From assembly GCA_964036275.1 (NCBI GenBank), contig OZ038436.1, positions 11,621,904-11,685,903 on the forward strand: a DNA stretch of 64,000 bases. Reading direction: 5' to 3'. The notes under the pieces are model-generated. The model ran no database searches. It saw nothing but the letters and a program-made list of their open reading frames with translations, and was not told the origin of the DNA. Positions within the stretch are counted from its first letter, which is position 1; every line of letters begins with the position of its first letter. Source of the DNA: Litoditis marina (lineage: Eukaryota > Nematoda > Chromadorea > Rhabditida > Rhabditidae). Made by a program: the position numbers and the translations under genes. Positions 46,033 through 57,900 of the stretch are shown in pieces.

Positions 46033-47071
46033 TACGTATTTCAATGTTTTTGATGTTTCACGTAATAGGGCACTTCACAGCAGCGTTTTATGGTTGCTCA
46101 ATTTTCCACGTTGTATAAGTATACGGCTCATTCGGAAGAAACCCTTTACGGTTACTATTGTTTGTTCTGCCCGATTTGCTAAGTGTATTTGCTAAAAAAA
46201 ATTGTTTGCTAAAAACGGTGCCAACATTCAGTATTCGAAAATGGTTTGGTAGACCCGAGAGGGTAGAATTACTATACTATCTATACTCTACTTTTTATTA
46301 TTCCCTCTATTATATCTTCATATTCTCGTAAATGGAGTTTCATATATACCAATGTGAAAAGACACGTTCGATCTCGAATAAACTTCTATTCTATACTACC
46401 ACTACTTTTGCACGAGTTACTCCTCAATGGATCCGGAATATCACTTTTACGAAGTGTGCGCCATATTAGTAAAGGGTGTGCTACATTGCACTGCGCGAAG
46501 CAGCATCAAAGGTGATCTCGTACAATATCGAAGTTTTGATCAGAGTATGAGTAAACAAGAGAAGGACACATTTATAGTTCGCAATGTTCAACCACTATCA
46601 TGTTTTCAGAGAACGTTACATCCTAATATGTTGTAATATTGGAATAAAATACAGTTAATGAGCTTAGTAGAGCACAAACTAGTATATCGACTAAACCATT
46701 ATATTGGACACGGTGTGGAACGGTTAATCATTCACTCGCAGACATATAAGTAAATCAATAAGAAAACTGTGGAAAAACGAGATTTGAGCGAAATTTAATC
46801 TGAACAATGAAACATACACAGGAAAACAGTGAAACGAATATTTGTAAGACTGAACCATCAACATTCAGAAAGGTTGTGAACGTTGAACAGAGTCAGTTAC
46901 CAGTGCTTTTTCGAAATTAACCCAGAAAAGTACTACTTCTAAGCTTTTATAAAGCCATACCAGATTGAGCCAATTTCACTTTGGAAAAATTGTATGCGTC
47001 CTTTTATTTGTCAGACATACCGGTACACCCCCTCATTCAAATATAGTATACGATAAAAAGTAAGAGATTTT
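46033..47071. other. Gene-poor stretch
   Basis: AT-rich, with a degraded relative of the TTCAATCGCGAATAAA repeat near 46340-46395. A short open frame at 46427-46636 has no recognisable features and I do not call it a gene. Confidence 0.4.
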
Positions 47072-47206
47072 CACTTAAAGTAGGACGCCAATGTGGACAG
47101 TGGACCAATCCCGACGCATCGGTCCTTTAAACTGCAATTGAAAAATGTATTGCAGTTTGAAGGACTGAAGCGTTGCGATTGGACCACATAATCGTCCTTC
47201 TTCAAA
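47072..47206. mobile_element. Foldback MITE, family A, copy 3
   Basis: Ends ACTTAAAGTAGGACG and CGTCCTTCTTCAA with the shared core AAACTGCAATTGAAAAATG. Confidence 0.8.
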
Positions 47207-47224
47207 CTCATATTCGAGGTAAAC

Positions 47225-47610
47225 GTGTCTTCTCAAAGGGTCTGGACACTGAGCCTAAAAAACCTCGTTCTCAAATGTGAGTACACGCGACGTTTGCCAG
47301 TTTCATGGAATCGCGCGCAGCGCGAAGCGCTGCGCAGATTAGTTTTTGATCACAACATTGCGGACTTTCAAAAGTGGTTTTATGCCATTTTCTCAAAAAC
47401 TCCTGAACGGATTTTTGAGATTTTGATGGAAAGAGATAGAGGAGGAAAGGCTTTATCATTGAGCTATTCGATATTTGATGTGCGACCAGTGATCTACAGT
47501 TATGCTGAATATCGTCTCGCAAAAATGTCTTCCGACGGCGGCCGCGTGGCGCGGCGTGGCGCGGCGCGGCGGCCGCAAAACCGACGAATTTAACCGATTC
47601 GTCTGAAACT
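47225..47610. repeat. GC-hairpin repeat
   Basis: Contains the palindrome CGCGCAGCGCGAAGCGCTGCGC and a GCGGCCGC-bounded GC block (47537-47575) made of GGCGCGGC units. It shares its layout with 33740-34020. The 122-codon frame through it is unlikely to be a gene. Confidence 0.5.
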
Positions 47611-48170
47611 TGGAATATAGTTAGAAACAGCAGAGTTATGTATAAATCTGAAATCTTGGACCAATCGGTTAAAAATGAGTCATTTTATCGCCTTGGAAAC
47701 ATTGCATTTAGCTGCTTTGACAATCACTTCTAGATGTGCGGAGTGTGCGCAGTGAGCTGTTGTTCCGCCTTTTGGTGGTTTGAATAGATCAAAATATATT
47801 GGAAAAACAATTGTGTTAATCCGTAGAGATCCTGACTACATAAAAAGGTTAATCGAACAAAAACAAAAATGCTGTCCGTGAAAGGATTCGAACCCTCGGC
47901 CTACTGAACTGTAGTGCGCTGCTCTGCCGACTGAGCCAAATCGTCACGAAGGAAGAAAAAATGGACGGCTCCACACGTGCGCTGCCCGAAATCAAGGATT
48001 GATCACGGTTTCTGAGAGAATGCTTACTAACCAGAGTTCTAACGCAGTTTATGTTCTGCAAATCAACTTAGTATTCATTGTTACGTTCAAAAAAGTATAA
48101 TAATAATGGATTAGATGCTCATTATTTCCTATCTATTGATTCATTATTTCCTTCGGAAATATAGAAAATG
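47611..48170. other. Intergenic stretch with tRNA-like remnant
   Basis: Apart from the tRNA-like sequence at 47872-47952 I see nothing supported here. Confidence 0.4.
47872..47952 (-). pseudogene. tRNA-like sequence
   Basis: The minus strand has a good D-arm (GGCTCAGTCGGCAGAGC), T-arm (GAGGGTTCGAATCCTTT) and 3' acceptor strand (CACGGAC) followed by a T-run typical of Pol III termination. The 5' acceptor strand and anticodon arm do not pair properly, so I call it a degenerate tRNA or tRNA-derived repeat. Confidence 0.55.
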
Positions 48171-48329
48171 AGGACAATTTGTATAAAAAAACGATGTAAA
48201 GTGAGAGACGATTAGCTTTTGAGATTGAACTGCATGGAATATAGAAAAGGAGGACAATAACTCAAGAGGGAAAACAAATCTAATCTCGCAATTTTCATGA
48301 TCATCCTGACAGACTGATTCAAAAAATAT

Positions 48330-49226
48330 ATGCTAAATCTTTTAGAAAAGTCCGCTTACACTAAAAACGTATCTGAAACAAAAATCAGCTATACTGTCAG
48401 TCTTTCAGTCCACCCCTTGTCTCGGTCGTATGAGGTGACCCTCTCCCGATTGATTGATATGCCAACCCCTCGTCCAAAAATGGTACCACTTCGAACCCAT
48501 TTTTCCACCATTTTGAGTGAAATAAAAACACTCAACAAGAAACTCGACACCATCGTCCATTCTATTCCCACTATTATTCAATCGGAGATACAGCGCTTCC
48601 ACGATCGCCGTTGCCTTACAATCTACGGTCTCCCAGAGGACTCAAATACGACTGAAAAGGTGAATTCTATCTTCAATTTGATTTCTATCTCTCCTTTGTC
48701 CATCAATATACTTCACCGTTTGGGGAAACTCCGTCAAGATAAATCTCCACGTCCACTCAAAATATCTATCAAAGAAGATGTGCCCTTTCCACGTCTTATT
48801 GATCTATCTGATGCTATGAAACGTGATTCGTCATTGTCTACTTTCCATGTTCGCAAGTTCGAAACTCCGGAGCAGCGAAGGGCCGGATTCCTCGCCAGAC
48901 AGGCCAAACGAGATGCCACCTCAGCTGTTCCGATCACACTACAAACTACGCCAGCCCCCGCCGAAACAAAAGAAAGCGTCGCCGAAACAACTTCGCCTGT
49001 AAAGGTACCCACAGAAGAATCTAGTGATGATGAATCCCTTGCTAGTGAAGATATTGTCGAATTTGATGATTTTCATGATAAAATGGTAAAACGTCTTCGC
49101 CAAATCTGGGACAATGGTGGCTATGTTCCAGACCTATATGCTTTATTCCGTAAACTGCATTATAAGGACCAAAAGTTTGTATCTGATCGTTACTTCGAAT
49201 TGTATAATTTCCGCCTTCACCAATAA
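48330..49226 (+). CDS. LINE ORF1-like protein (298 aa)
   Basis: A single uninterrupted frame. A weak coiled-coil region (EIKTLNKKLDTIVHSI, about residues 65-85) is followed by an RRM-like ORF1 block: RRCLTIYGLPED, INILHRLGKLR, SPRPLKISI, then FPRLIDLSDAMKRD. Then come a Thr/Pro linker, an acidic segment (EESSDDESLASED) and a charged C-terminus ending YFELYNFRLHQ. The IYGLPE plus RPLKI pattern is typical of nucleic-acid-binding ORF1 proteins of non-LTR retrotransposons. No endonuclease or reverse transcriptase follows; the 3' flank instead ends in a (TAAA)n tail (49426-49443). It is therefore an ORF1-only element or a captured ORF1. The function assignment is by pattern recognition only. Confidence 0.65.
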   Translation: MLNLLEKSAYTKNVSETKISYTVSLSVHPLSRSYEVTLSRLIDMPTPRPKMVPLRTHFSTILSEIKTLNKKLDTIVHSIPTIIQSEIQRFHDRRCLTIYGLPEDSNTTEKVNSIFNLISISPLSINILHRLGKLRQDKSPRPLKISIKEDVPFPRLIDLSDAMKRDSSLSTFHVRKFETPEQRRAGFLARQAKRDATSAVPITLQTTPAPAETKESVAETTSPVKVPTEESSDDESLASEDIVEFDDFHDKMVKRLRQIWDNGGYVPDLYALFRKLHYKDQKFVSDRYFELYNFRLHQ

Positions 49227-49425
49227 TTTACTGTTTTGGCTATATTTTTGGCTAATATTCAACAGATTTGTCACAATTGTCACGTAGTTTGTGTTTGTAT
49301 ATTGCTCGTCGTGCGACTGATATTGATTTGGCCCCAATGCAAGTTTGCTAATCAGACATCAACCTATGTATTCATTTCTCTTCATGTATGTTTTTTTCTC
49401 ATTTAGCGCGCCTCGAGCGTATTAA

Positions 49426-49443
49426 ATAAATAAATAAATAAAA
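49426..49443 (+). repeat. (TAAA)n tail
   Basis: TAAATAAATAAATAAA about 200 nt after the ORF1-like stop, the kind of tail left by LINE or SINE retroposition. Confidence 0.8.
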
Positions 49444-49453
49444 GTCTATCGCA

Positions 49454-49549
49454 CAGTCACGTGAAACATGTTAAACACAGCAGAACTCGGAAACGTGAAA
49501 CGACAAAGTGCACACTTAGGCTATTAGAATGCTAACTTTACATGAATAT
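49454..49549. mobile_element. MITE family B, copy 3
   Basis: AGTCACGTGAAACATG...GCTAACTTTACATGA; diverged at its right end. Confidence 0.7.
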
Positions 49550-49806
49550 TCAAGAAACTTATAGTGTACTCTGTTCTGTTATCATTTTTGAATCAATGGT
49601 GATAATCATATTAGGACGTTTCATCTAATTGTTTGCTGCAAGGTTTTTTTCACTGAAAAACAAAATGTTTTTGACCCATGAAAATTGCGAGATTAGATTT
49701 TTTATTTCCCTCTTGAGTTATTGTCCTCCTTTTCTATATTCCATGCAGTTCAATCTCAAAAGCTAATCGTCTCTCACTTTACATCGTTTTTTATACAAAT
49801 GTTAAA

Positions 49807-50274
49807 TAGAGTGATTAACCAATTCCGAAAAACCAATTCAATTCAATTCCAATTCCAACCAATTCTCAAAAAATATCCGAGTTTCAATTCCAATTCTTTT
49901 CCGGCGCCAAAAAACCAATTCAATTCAATTCAATTCCGACCAATTCCGACCAATTCTCAAAAAAATCAATTCCAATTTCAATTCCAGATGCAGTTTTTTG
50001 TAAATTCGGTTCATAAAACAGTTTTTGTGTTTATTAACACTACTACCGCCTTGAGATTGAATAGAACACAGCAGAAAACAAAAAATTTTCCCACGCTGAA
50101 AAACCAATTCCAAAACCAATTCCAAATATTATTGCTGATATAAAAAAAACCAATTCAATTCAATTCTATTTTTTCTGGGTTTCAAAAAAAACCAATTCAA
50201 TTCAATTCTAAGGAATTGGTTTTCAATTCTTTTCAATTCCAATTCCAATTCAATTCAATTCCTTAACCACTCTA
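49807..50274. repeat. CAATTC-repeat foldback block
   Basis: Degenerate (CAATTC)n sequence bounded by TAGAGTGATTAACCAATTCC and the inverse AATTCCTTAACCACTCTA. Because of the ends it looks like a MITE filled with a short internal repeat. Reading frames here are Asn/Gln/Phe-rich artefacts. Confidence 0.75.
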
Positions 50275-50841
50275 ATGTTAAACGAACCTACGGATCAGGA
50301 ATGCTGAACATCGTTTTGTAGAAAGCCGGGAAAAGCCAAACCAACATTTCTTTTGTATTCATCTCTTGTTCTTTCATTTAAAGTTTAAAATGATAAAACA
50401 CCCTTATTCCATAACTGAGAAGAACCCGACAAATAACAAAAATCTCACACTTGACTACTTTAAGTGAAATAGAGTGAGACCTTAGAGTGAGGCCTATATC
50501 CTAGACGAAACTTTGAGCAGTCGCTGCCAAGTCTATTGGGCAATGCGAACTACTTGTGAACGTGCTCAAATGTTTAACTGCAAAAAATAGCGACGAAGAA
50601 ACCAATTCTGAAATAGAGAAATGCTGACAGTTGTTCACAGAGTTTCTTGAGAGGAAACAACTTAGTTCGGAGTCTACATTCTCATATTTGGCTTTCTATT
50701 TCTATACTTTGAATATATTTTTTTCCGCATTCAGTTTCAGTATGTACAAATTCCTATTCAGACGTTGGAATGAAAGCAACGTTGCAGCTCATTCGGTCGG
50801 AGCTCCACGCGCATAGTTGCGAATCTCACTCATGATGTGCA
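50275..50841. other. Gene-poor stretch
   Basis: No recognisable gene or repeat. Confidence 0.4.
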
Positions 50842-50955
50842 CAGTCACTTGAAACATGTTGAACACAGCAGAACTCAGAAACGTGCAATAACAAATTGCA
50901 AGATGCCTCATTAGAATGCCAACTTTACGGGATTATTCAATTTGCTTCTAGTATA
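50842..50955. mobile_element. MITE family B, copy 4
   Basis: AGTCACTTGAAACATG...CCAACTTTACGGGATTATTCAA then CTTCTAGTATAA; the left outer end is lost. Confidence 0.7.
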
Positions 50956-51164
50956 AACGTCTTTCGGACACATTTAACAATTATTTGAGACTGCAAAACT
51001 AGTTTCCAAAGTATCGTTCAAGTGAATGTGAATAGCAACAATTGACAATCCGGACTCCAAAGGTTTCAAACTCGTTTCATAGAAGATTAAGAAAGAGCCC
51101 ATGAGATCGAACTCCAAACCAACCAACCTAAAATGCAACATCGTAAAGAATGAAAATAGAATGA

Positions 51165-51515
51165 AAAACAGCTCATGAGGTATCTCATGAGAAACTCATA
51201 TGAACTCCTCGTGAGATTGGAGGATTCGCTACGCGGCCAGGAAGAAGTAAGAAAACAAGAAAATACTTAGCGAAACGTCGCTCGGCAGCTTTCGACTGGT
51301 TGCCTAAACCTGGCGGCATAGAGCCTAACCTCATGGGACGTTCTTGAGTCATCCAACCTCATGAGAAGGTCTTATGAGTTTCTCATGAACTCCTCATAAA
51401 CTTCTCACGAACACCTCGTGAGCTACTCGTGAGCTCTCAATACTGTAGCACATCAATCGATAGAATCTCATCAGTAGTTCGTGAGATATAGCTCACAAGG
51501 TATCTCATGAGGTTT
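51165..51515. repeat. CTCATGAG-rich region
   Basis: Many near-palindromic words of the type CTCATGAG, CTCGTGAG and TCTCATGA in about 350 bp. Related words recur at 59605-59660 and 59885-59925. Short-motif expansion of unknown origin. Confidence 0.6.
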
Positions 51516-51752
51516 CCGAGCGATCGCTAGGCCTTCAGAGGGACATCAGAAAAACTCTAACGTTTCGTTCATTTTGAACCCTGTAAGTGGAACTCCTTAC
51601 TTGTTTTGGAACTAGAACTTCTGAAACTCCAAGATTATAGTTTATCACTCTGATACATTTTCGAAACCACTTTGCACCGAGTGGGAGTAGAAGTCGGTCC
51701 TGCAAACATAGAAAAAAGACCAAACTATGAGATCGAACTACATTTTAACATT

Positions 51753-52936
51753 TGGTTACAGTATAAAATCATACAAGTAATTACAATTTGTTTTTCTTTA
51801 GTTTTGCTGTGCAATCGTTCAAGTTGAAACAGACTACAATGCATGAACAGAAATTAATGAGTTTCTCGAATACAACTACTCTTTCATTTTTTGTTATTGA
51901 AAACTACTGCAGTAATTGCTGCATGTAATATAACCATAAGCATTGGTGTCCATTAGAAAAACAGAATATAAATGTTAGTGTGTTAATAAAGTTTAATGGA
52001 CTAATATTTTCAAAAACGTTATGATAAAGTTAACAGTAATCTAGAAAGGAAAGAAAACATTTCCTATGTTGATTAAAGTTTATGTGTTAAATTTTGTTAG
52101 CATCGTTTCGCGGTTAAATCTCTTGTCAGCGATCAACTGTCATTGCCGATCGCGCGCTGTTTAGTAACTAGTGTGCAACATTGCAGCGCGCGATGCAGTA
52201 TAACTAGTACTGTATTATTTTTCATGACGCGAATAAAATAGTAAACATAATGAAAAACACTGAACAAGATTGGTTGTATGTAGGTTTTCTCGCTCTTTAT
52301 AATAGTTATTAGGTGGAACTTCAAAATAAACTAAGCAAAATATAGATCAGAGACATTAAAGAAGGACGATTATGTGGTCCAATCCCAACGCTTCAGTCCT
52401 CAAACTGCAATACATTTTCCAATTGCAGTGTAAAGGGACACGGGATTTGTCCACATAATCGTCCTGCTTTTAGAACATTAAGCTGATACAATAGCATAAG
52501 TTGAACTTTTTACCAGTTGTGGTAACTCAATTAACATTGAAGTAAAGCTCCGATTTGATATAGTTACAGCGTGAAGAAAATAGATGAGATAAAAAGAATA
52601 AAAGTGATACATTTTGCCTCCACTCCAGATTCAAACACTTAGACAAATATGTTCCTTCCCTTGAGGCTCCTCAGTGGATTTCCGCTGTTTTATGTTGATA
52701 CCTTCTCATTTGGTTACAGCATAAAAACCTACAAATAATTAAACTCTGTTTTTCTCAGCTTTGATGTCGTGATAGTTGGAGCTTCAACAATTTAGTAGCT
52801 CAATCATTCAAGTGTAAACAGACTACAATGCATGAACAGAAAATAATTAGTTCTTCGAATCCAATTACGCTACGTTTTTCGTTATTGAAAACTACTGTAA
52901 AAACAACTTCGTACAATATTATCATAAGTATTACAA
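51753..52936 (+). repeat. Direct repeat pair around a family A MITE
   Basis: 51753-51945 and 52709-52936 share GGTTACAG.ATAAAA, GACTACAATGCATGAACAGA, TTATTGAAAACTACTG and ATAAGYATT in order. Diverged segmental duplication about 0.95 kb apart; no gene seen between. Confidence 0.7.
52354..52473. mobile_element. Foldback MITE, family A, copy 4
   Basis: CATTAAAGAAGGACGATTAT...CCACATAATCGTCCTGCTTT. Confidence 0.8.
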
Positions 52937-53166
52937 ATCAGATTAGGTTACCATATTTCAGAGAAAGCTCATTTGATTTCATTGCGTTTAGGTGGAATCT
53001 GTTTGTAACCAGATCGAACTAATCGATGATTTGGTGGAGAACTATATATATTTGTAGGTAATATTAATGTTGTAAAACTACCTGCGCACCACGAAGTGAA
53101 CTGTAAGAGTCCACGTGCGGTTGGAATTGAGTATATTCTCGGGTTTTTCACACGTTCGCGTCTCCG

Positions 53167-53186
53167 CCCCCCCCCCCCCCCCCCCC
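53167..53186 (+). repeat. Poly-C run
   Basis: About 20 consecutive C. Confidence 0.95.
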
Positions 53187-53308
53187 AGAAATAACAGAAT
53201 TGCAAAACATAATCGCATTCACACGCTCGTGGTCTGCTACAGTATAAGCTTGAAGCTTCTACACAACGTTTTGACATTAACATGGTTAGCTCTTACTTGC
53301 TCAACTCT

Positions 53309-53690
53309 GCCGGGAGTAGTGTACTCCCCCGAATTTGACACTTCCCCCAAATTTGACAAACCGCCACCAAATCTGCCAAATAATATAAACAAAAGGCCGT
53401 GCCCGACTGCCACCAAATCTGACCATGCAGCGTGGATGTTTACTAACTGGTAATAGACCCCGCCCCCTGCCGCCAGCTACCAGTGTAAACTAACTGGTAA
53501 TAAGCCCCGCCTCCTTACACAGCACAAATAAGGAACACCGTAATCAAGAAAACGAAAAATATCTTCGAGTATAGACTTCATGTATATCAAACTTTTGTTT
53601 ATATTATTTGGCAGATTTGGTGGCGGTTTGTCAAATTTGGGGGAAGTGTCAAATTCGGGGGAGTACACAGTACACTACTGCCGGGTTTGT
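53309..53690. mobile_element. Foldback element with 75-bp arms
   Basis: The left arm about 53321-53394 (CGAATTTGACACTTCCCCC...AAATCTGCCAAATAATATA) is repeated inverted at 53588-53668. The outer sequences CTGCCGGGAGTAGTGTA and TACACTACTGCCGGG are also inverse. The same peptide on both strands reflects this symmetry. Confidence 0.8.
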
Positions 53691-53699
53691 ATGTGATTT

Positions 53700-54585
53700 C
53701 GTCTTTTTTGGCCGAATTCCGTTGACTTTGGCGTGCATAGAGTTGAAAACAACTCAGCTTCAGTCTTCTCTTTACTCCCTTGAAATTCGTATTCATTCGA
53801 CTTTTTTGTTTTTTTTTGTGTGAATATAATGCTCTACAAATTAACAGTATATATTATTCACCCCAATAGGAGTTTTTCACTACTCGAGAACTGGTACTAG
53901 CAATGTGATAAAAGTGGTGAGCTCTGTCTGCCCAAGTCTCCTGTACTGTTTCAACCAAGCTAACCGGTTCCTACCTCCAAGCACGGACATTCCATCTTCG
54001 ATTGATATCAATATTATAAAATGGTTTTATGATTTAGAATAAAGTGACAAACTACTTAGATACAAACTTCGTTTCGTTGGAGTTCACGTAGTAGAACTGA
54101 AAAGATACAATACAATACAAGCTCTATTTTTTCCCGTATCACTGTGTGTTGTGTGAGGGTGTTGTTGGCGTCAAAAGGGCGCTGGGAGTTGGAGGAAAAG
54201 AGTCTTCTAGGAACGGCTATCTTCCAATAAACTGTCTGTTACATTTATGTTGCAAGTTTAAAATACATAATTTATGTTCAAAATACAATTTCAAACAGGT
54301 TCTTTACTTTACAAGAGGTTGTCAGATTTTTGTTGCTCCACGACAGTTTCTTTGGCTTTCTTTCTTTGATTTATCTCGAGGTTATAGACCATGAGCTCAT
54401 TACCTTTTACTTCTGGTGTGAATGCGATAATGTTCAGTTGCCTGAATGTCTATGCACACATTACATAAATTGTCGTTCTTGCTCTTCATTATATATACTT
54501 TTCCGATATTCTACAATCTACAATTGCACACATTATTCACGTTAAATGAATTAATTATTTGTGTGTTTCTCTATTGATAACAACT
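53700..54585. other. Gene-poor stretch upstream of the GPCR
   Basis: No supported gene. Open frames lack family motifs. Confidence 0.4.
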
Positions 54586-54587
54586 CG

Positions 54588-54760
54588 CCTGGTTCCTATT
54601 TCACGTGAACGCTTCACTCACTCTACTTAAACGTCTGCCTAGATTTTTGAATAATAGTGTCTGTTAATCAATGCTTATCGACAATGACTTTTGCCTGGTT
54701 TCTATTATATATTCACTGTCAACATAGTGCTCACATTTCTCAACTGGACTCGTTGGCAGC
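54588..54760 (+). pseudogene. Decayed duplicates of GPCR exon 1
   Basis: 54588-54660 (CCTGGTTCCTATTTCACGTG AACGCTTCACTCACTCTACTTA) and 54670-54705 (ATCGACAATGACTTTTGCCTGG) resemble exon 1 start segments at 54962-55050 but carry stops and lack the rest. They are tandem remnants upstream of the live exon. Confidence 0.65.
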
Positions 54761-54950
54761 GTGCCAAAAACTTTGGAAGACTGTTATTAAGAGAGAACAT
54801 ATATTTTACAGAAAGTTTCCCTGAATACGAATTATAACTAAGGAAAAGAACCCTTCACATACATTTCTAGTGTTTCAACATGTTCAAAAACTGCCTTGAA
54901 ATTTCATTGGCAAGCTGCCCAGTTGGGAAATGTGCGAACTATAAGTTTAC

Positions 54951-54962
54951 CTAATTTTTCAG
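54951..54962 (+). promoter_or_regulatory. Acceptor upstream of the GPCR start
   Basis: CTAATTTTTCAG ends 12 nt before the ATG at 54975. Candidate spliced-leader acceptor. Confidence 0.45.
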
Positions 54963-54974
54963 TTGATAGCGACT

Positions 54975-57900
54975 ATGACTTTTGCCTGGTTCCTTTTTTA
55001 CCTGGACGCTTCACTGACTCTACTTATACTGCCCGCTGACTTTTGGATGACATTCTGTATCATCTATTCAAAGGAAATGAGAAACAACTTCATCCTCATC
55101 ATATTTCTGACTCTCATCGTCAACGACACTCTGCAACATTTGAAAGCAGTTGCACATGATGTTCCCAGCAGGCTGCTGGGACACTCGATCATGCGTGAGT
55201 TCAAAGGTCAAAGATTCACCATTAAATATGAAAATTGTATATATTCTTGCGCGAATTTCAATGAATTCGTATAATTTTCATGTAGTTTTCTCCAAAAGTT
55301 GGGTGTACATTAAATGGGAAAAATAGTACAAACTGCAAACTTCGACTTTAGTTACACTGCTCACACATCTCAAAATCAGGTATACAATACACTTCTGTGT
55401 GTGGGATCCACAAAAGTTTTCTTCCAAAGTAAAATACGCTGGATCGAACAACAAGCACAGAACAACAGAAGTACTGCTTCAGTTGGTGCCTGGCTTTTAT
55501 TGGCCGATCCCCTAACATAACTTTGAGCTCTACCTATTAATATGAGAAAACAATAGGCAAAGCAATAATGAATATACTTTTTGGGAAAAGTGATTTCAGC
55601 CGATTTTCTCTACGCTCCCGCAGTGATAATCCAAACAGCCAGATGGTTTGGTCAACTGTTGTTCCTTCCCATAATATCTCTACTGCATTGTATAGCTATC
55701 TTCTATCCCTTCATGTTCAGAACTTTGGGCACAAAAAGTGTCATTTATATCGTACTCATCACGTACTCCCTTATAGCCGCTCTCACGGGTGAGAATGTTT
55801 TATGGGAAACGCGTAACACTCAGGTGATGTTAGGGGGCAGGCAGTTTTTGAACTATTTCCGGAAATTATTCTCACATGCAGTTCAATTAGCGCCGTGTGA
55901 GGTACGAAAAAATGAAGACAAATGTTGCAGAGAGAAAAAACTGAAAGAAAAGCTTCCGATTCCTTGATTTTGCAATGAAATGTCAACGGAATGCACTGTT
56001 CAATTAAAGATGTACAAAATTGAGAGCGCACTCAGAGTACGTATGCTAGAAGATCCCGGCACTTTCATCCCATCCTGCGTCTCTCGCTCTGCCTCACTAT
56101 TTCTCGTCTCTTACATCCCGGCGGGATGTAAGAGCAGAGAAATAGCGCATGTTTGAGGAGACGCAGGACGGGATGAAGGGGCCGGGATCTTCTAGCATAC
56201 GTACTCAGGTAGCCAACGAACTTCTCAAAACGGGGGAGGGATCTACCACGTAAAATATTTATACATTGAAGCTGCTTTAATGGAAAACAGAATGGAAAGC
56301 TAATTTAGGTACCCCGGGGTACCTAAACCTAACGTTGCGCGCCCCAAAACAGACTAAAACATAGAACCGTATGCAAATTATCTTGTTAGTTTGAGTTGAA
56401 TAGTTATATTTCAGTCTTTCTTAAGCAGCTCTTTCATATGAACTTTCCTTTCTGCCCTTTCTAAAACTTGTCCACAAGGTACAAAAAAGCATCACAAAAT
56501 AGTTTATGATGGGAGCATTCTAACTCTTTCCTCTCCTCCGGGAAGTTCACAGTTTTCTCAAAGCTCCGTCTGCGGAGTGCGCTAGCGATAAAATGAAGTT
56601 TTTTCCAACGAATTAAACCCAAACAACTAGTTTGTAGTTCTCGAAAACTAGCAAAACTTGAAGTCGGGTGTGTGAGTTGTGTTTACAATCTGGGTTTCAG
56701 TCCCCCTCTTCACCTCTTGTTGTGGATTTATCTACTACGAGAGTGCGTTCTCGTGGTTTTTCGATTTTTCGAAACCCTATACTCCCGTTTATATGACAAT
56801 CAACAACTACCTTCAGGTGAAAAACTCACCATCTACCATCTATTTCATAAGTGAATCAGAACCACTTATCAAACTATTTTAAAAGTTACCAGGTAGTTAT
56901 GAACAGGCATGTGTCAAAGCTATAGATTTTTTTTGTGAGATACATGTTCACATTAGCTTTACTGAATCTGATAGAGAAGTTAACGCCGAATTACCTAAAG
57001 CGAGGTATAAGTAAAGAGTGTGCAACATTGTAGCGCGCAGAAAAATAGTGAAATAGCATTCCCGTCTCCCAATCAGGTCTGAAGCAGTTTTGTCCTAATT
57101 CAGAGCAGAGTGCTTGTACGGTAATATCTTGACACTTTAGTTTCATTCTGCGTCTCTTACTTTGCAAACTATTTCGCATACCTAGGGGTATAGATAAGGA
57201 TGAAGGAAGCTCAGTCGTGTGATGTGTTTTGATTGGAAACTATGTTTATTCAAGAACCGCGATAGTTTGAACTTTGATCGTAAAACTTTATCAAACTACA
57301 AACACAACGGGATAGAGCCACATAAAACCGTGTTTGCTTCTTTTCAAGAAGGGGTACTTCATACTGAGTACCCGGAAGTTATTTCGGTCAACCTTTTAGT
57401 TTTTACAGACAATCTGCTACATCGTAATGGTAGTGTGCAACATTCTCATTGTGTGGAAGATGTATTTTCTGCAGAAGGAACGCGAGAGAACAATAATCAC
57501 CGTCTCCATGGTCCCTACAGACAACTCTCCCAGTAGAAATCCCTCCCAGCCCAATACAGCGAACCCAATTCAGAAACCTAAGGTATACATGAAGTTTGAA
57601 GAAAACCTATAATCTCTAAAAACTTTAAATGGAACTAATAAAAAACAATTTGACCTCTACAGTTCAGCAAACCCAATTTAGAAAGCTAACGTGAAAGAAG
57701 TTTGAAGAGAACCTAGACGTCAGTGATACACTGGTTAGGTTTTTTTCTGTACTTCCATTTGAAGTTTTATCTAATAATTGAGTTTTGTAAAAGAGCAGTT
57801 GAGTTGACGCTTATATTCGAGCCGATAAAGCGTATTTGTGTAGTGTCAGATGGTTCATAGATCAGAAACCTGGATAGATTTGGAGTGAAATGTTTTTTTA

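Larger units (their letters stand above)
48177..49800. mobile_element. 1.62-kb block bounded by 123-bp inverted repeats
   Basis: The left arm 48177-48299 and right arm 49677-49800 are inverse complements with only a few differences, beginning ATTTGTATAAAAAA and ending TTTTCATG. Between them lie one long reading frame, a (TAAA)n tail and a family B MITE. No transposase is seen. Confidence 0.82.

Noticed and set aside
47225..47593. 122-codon frame with a basic C-terminus
   Set aside because: Runs across a GC-hairpin repeat related to 33740-34020 and has no recognisable domain; a repeat-derived frame is more likely.
47872..47952. Functional tRNA gene
   Set aside because: D and T arms are good, but the acceptor 5' strand and anticodon stem do not pair.
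54146..54545. Two short frames upstream of the GPCR
   Set aside because: No family motifs, hydrophobic pattern or compatible splice sites linking them to the receptor.
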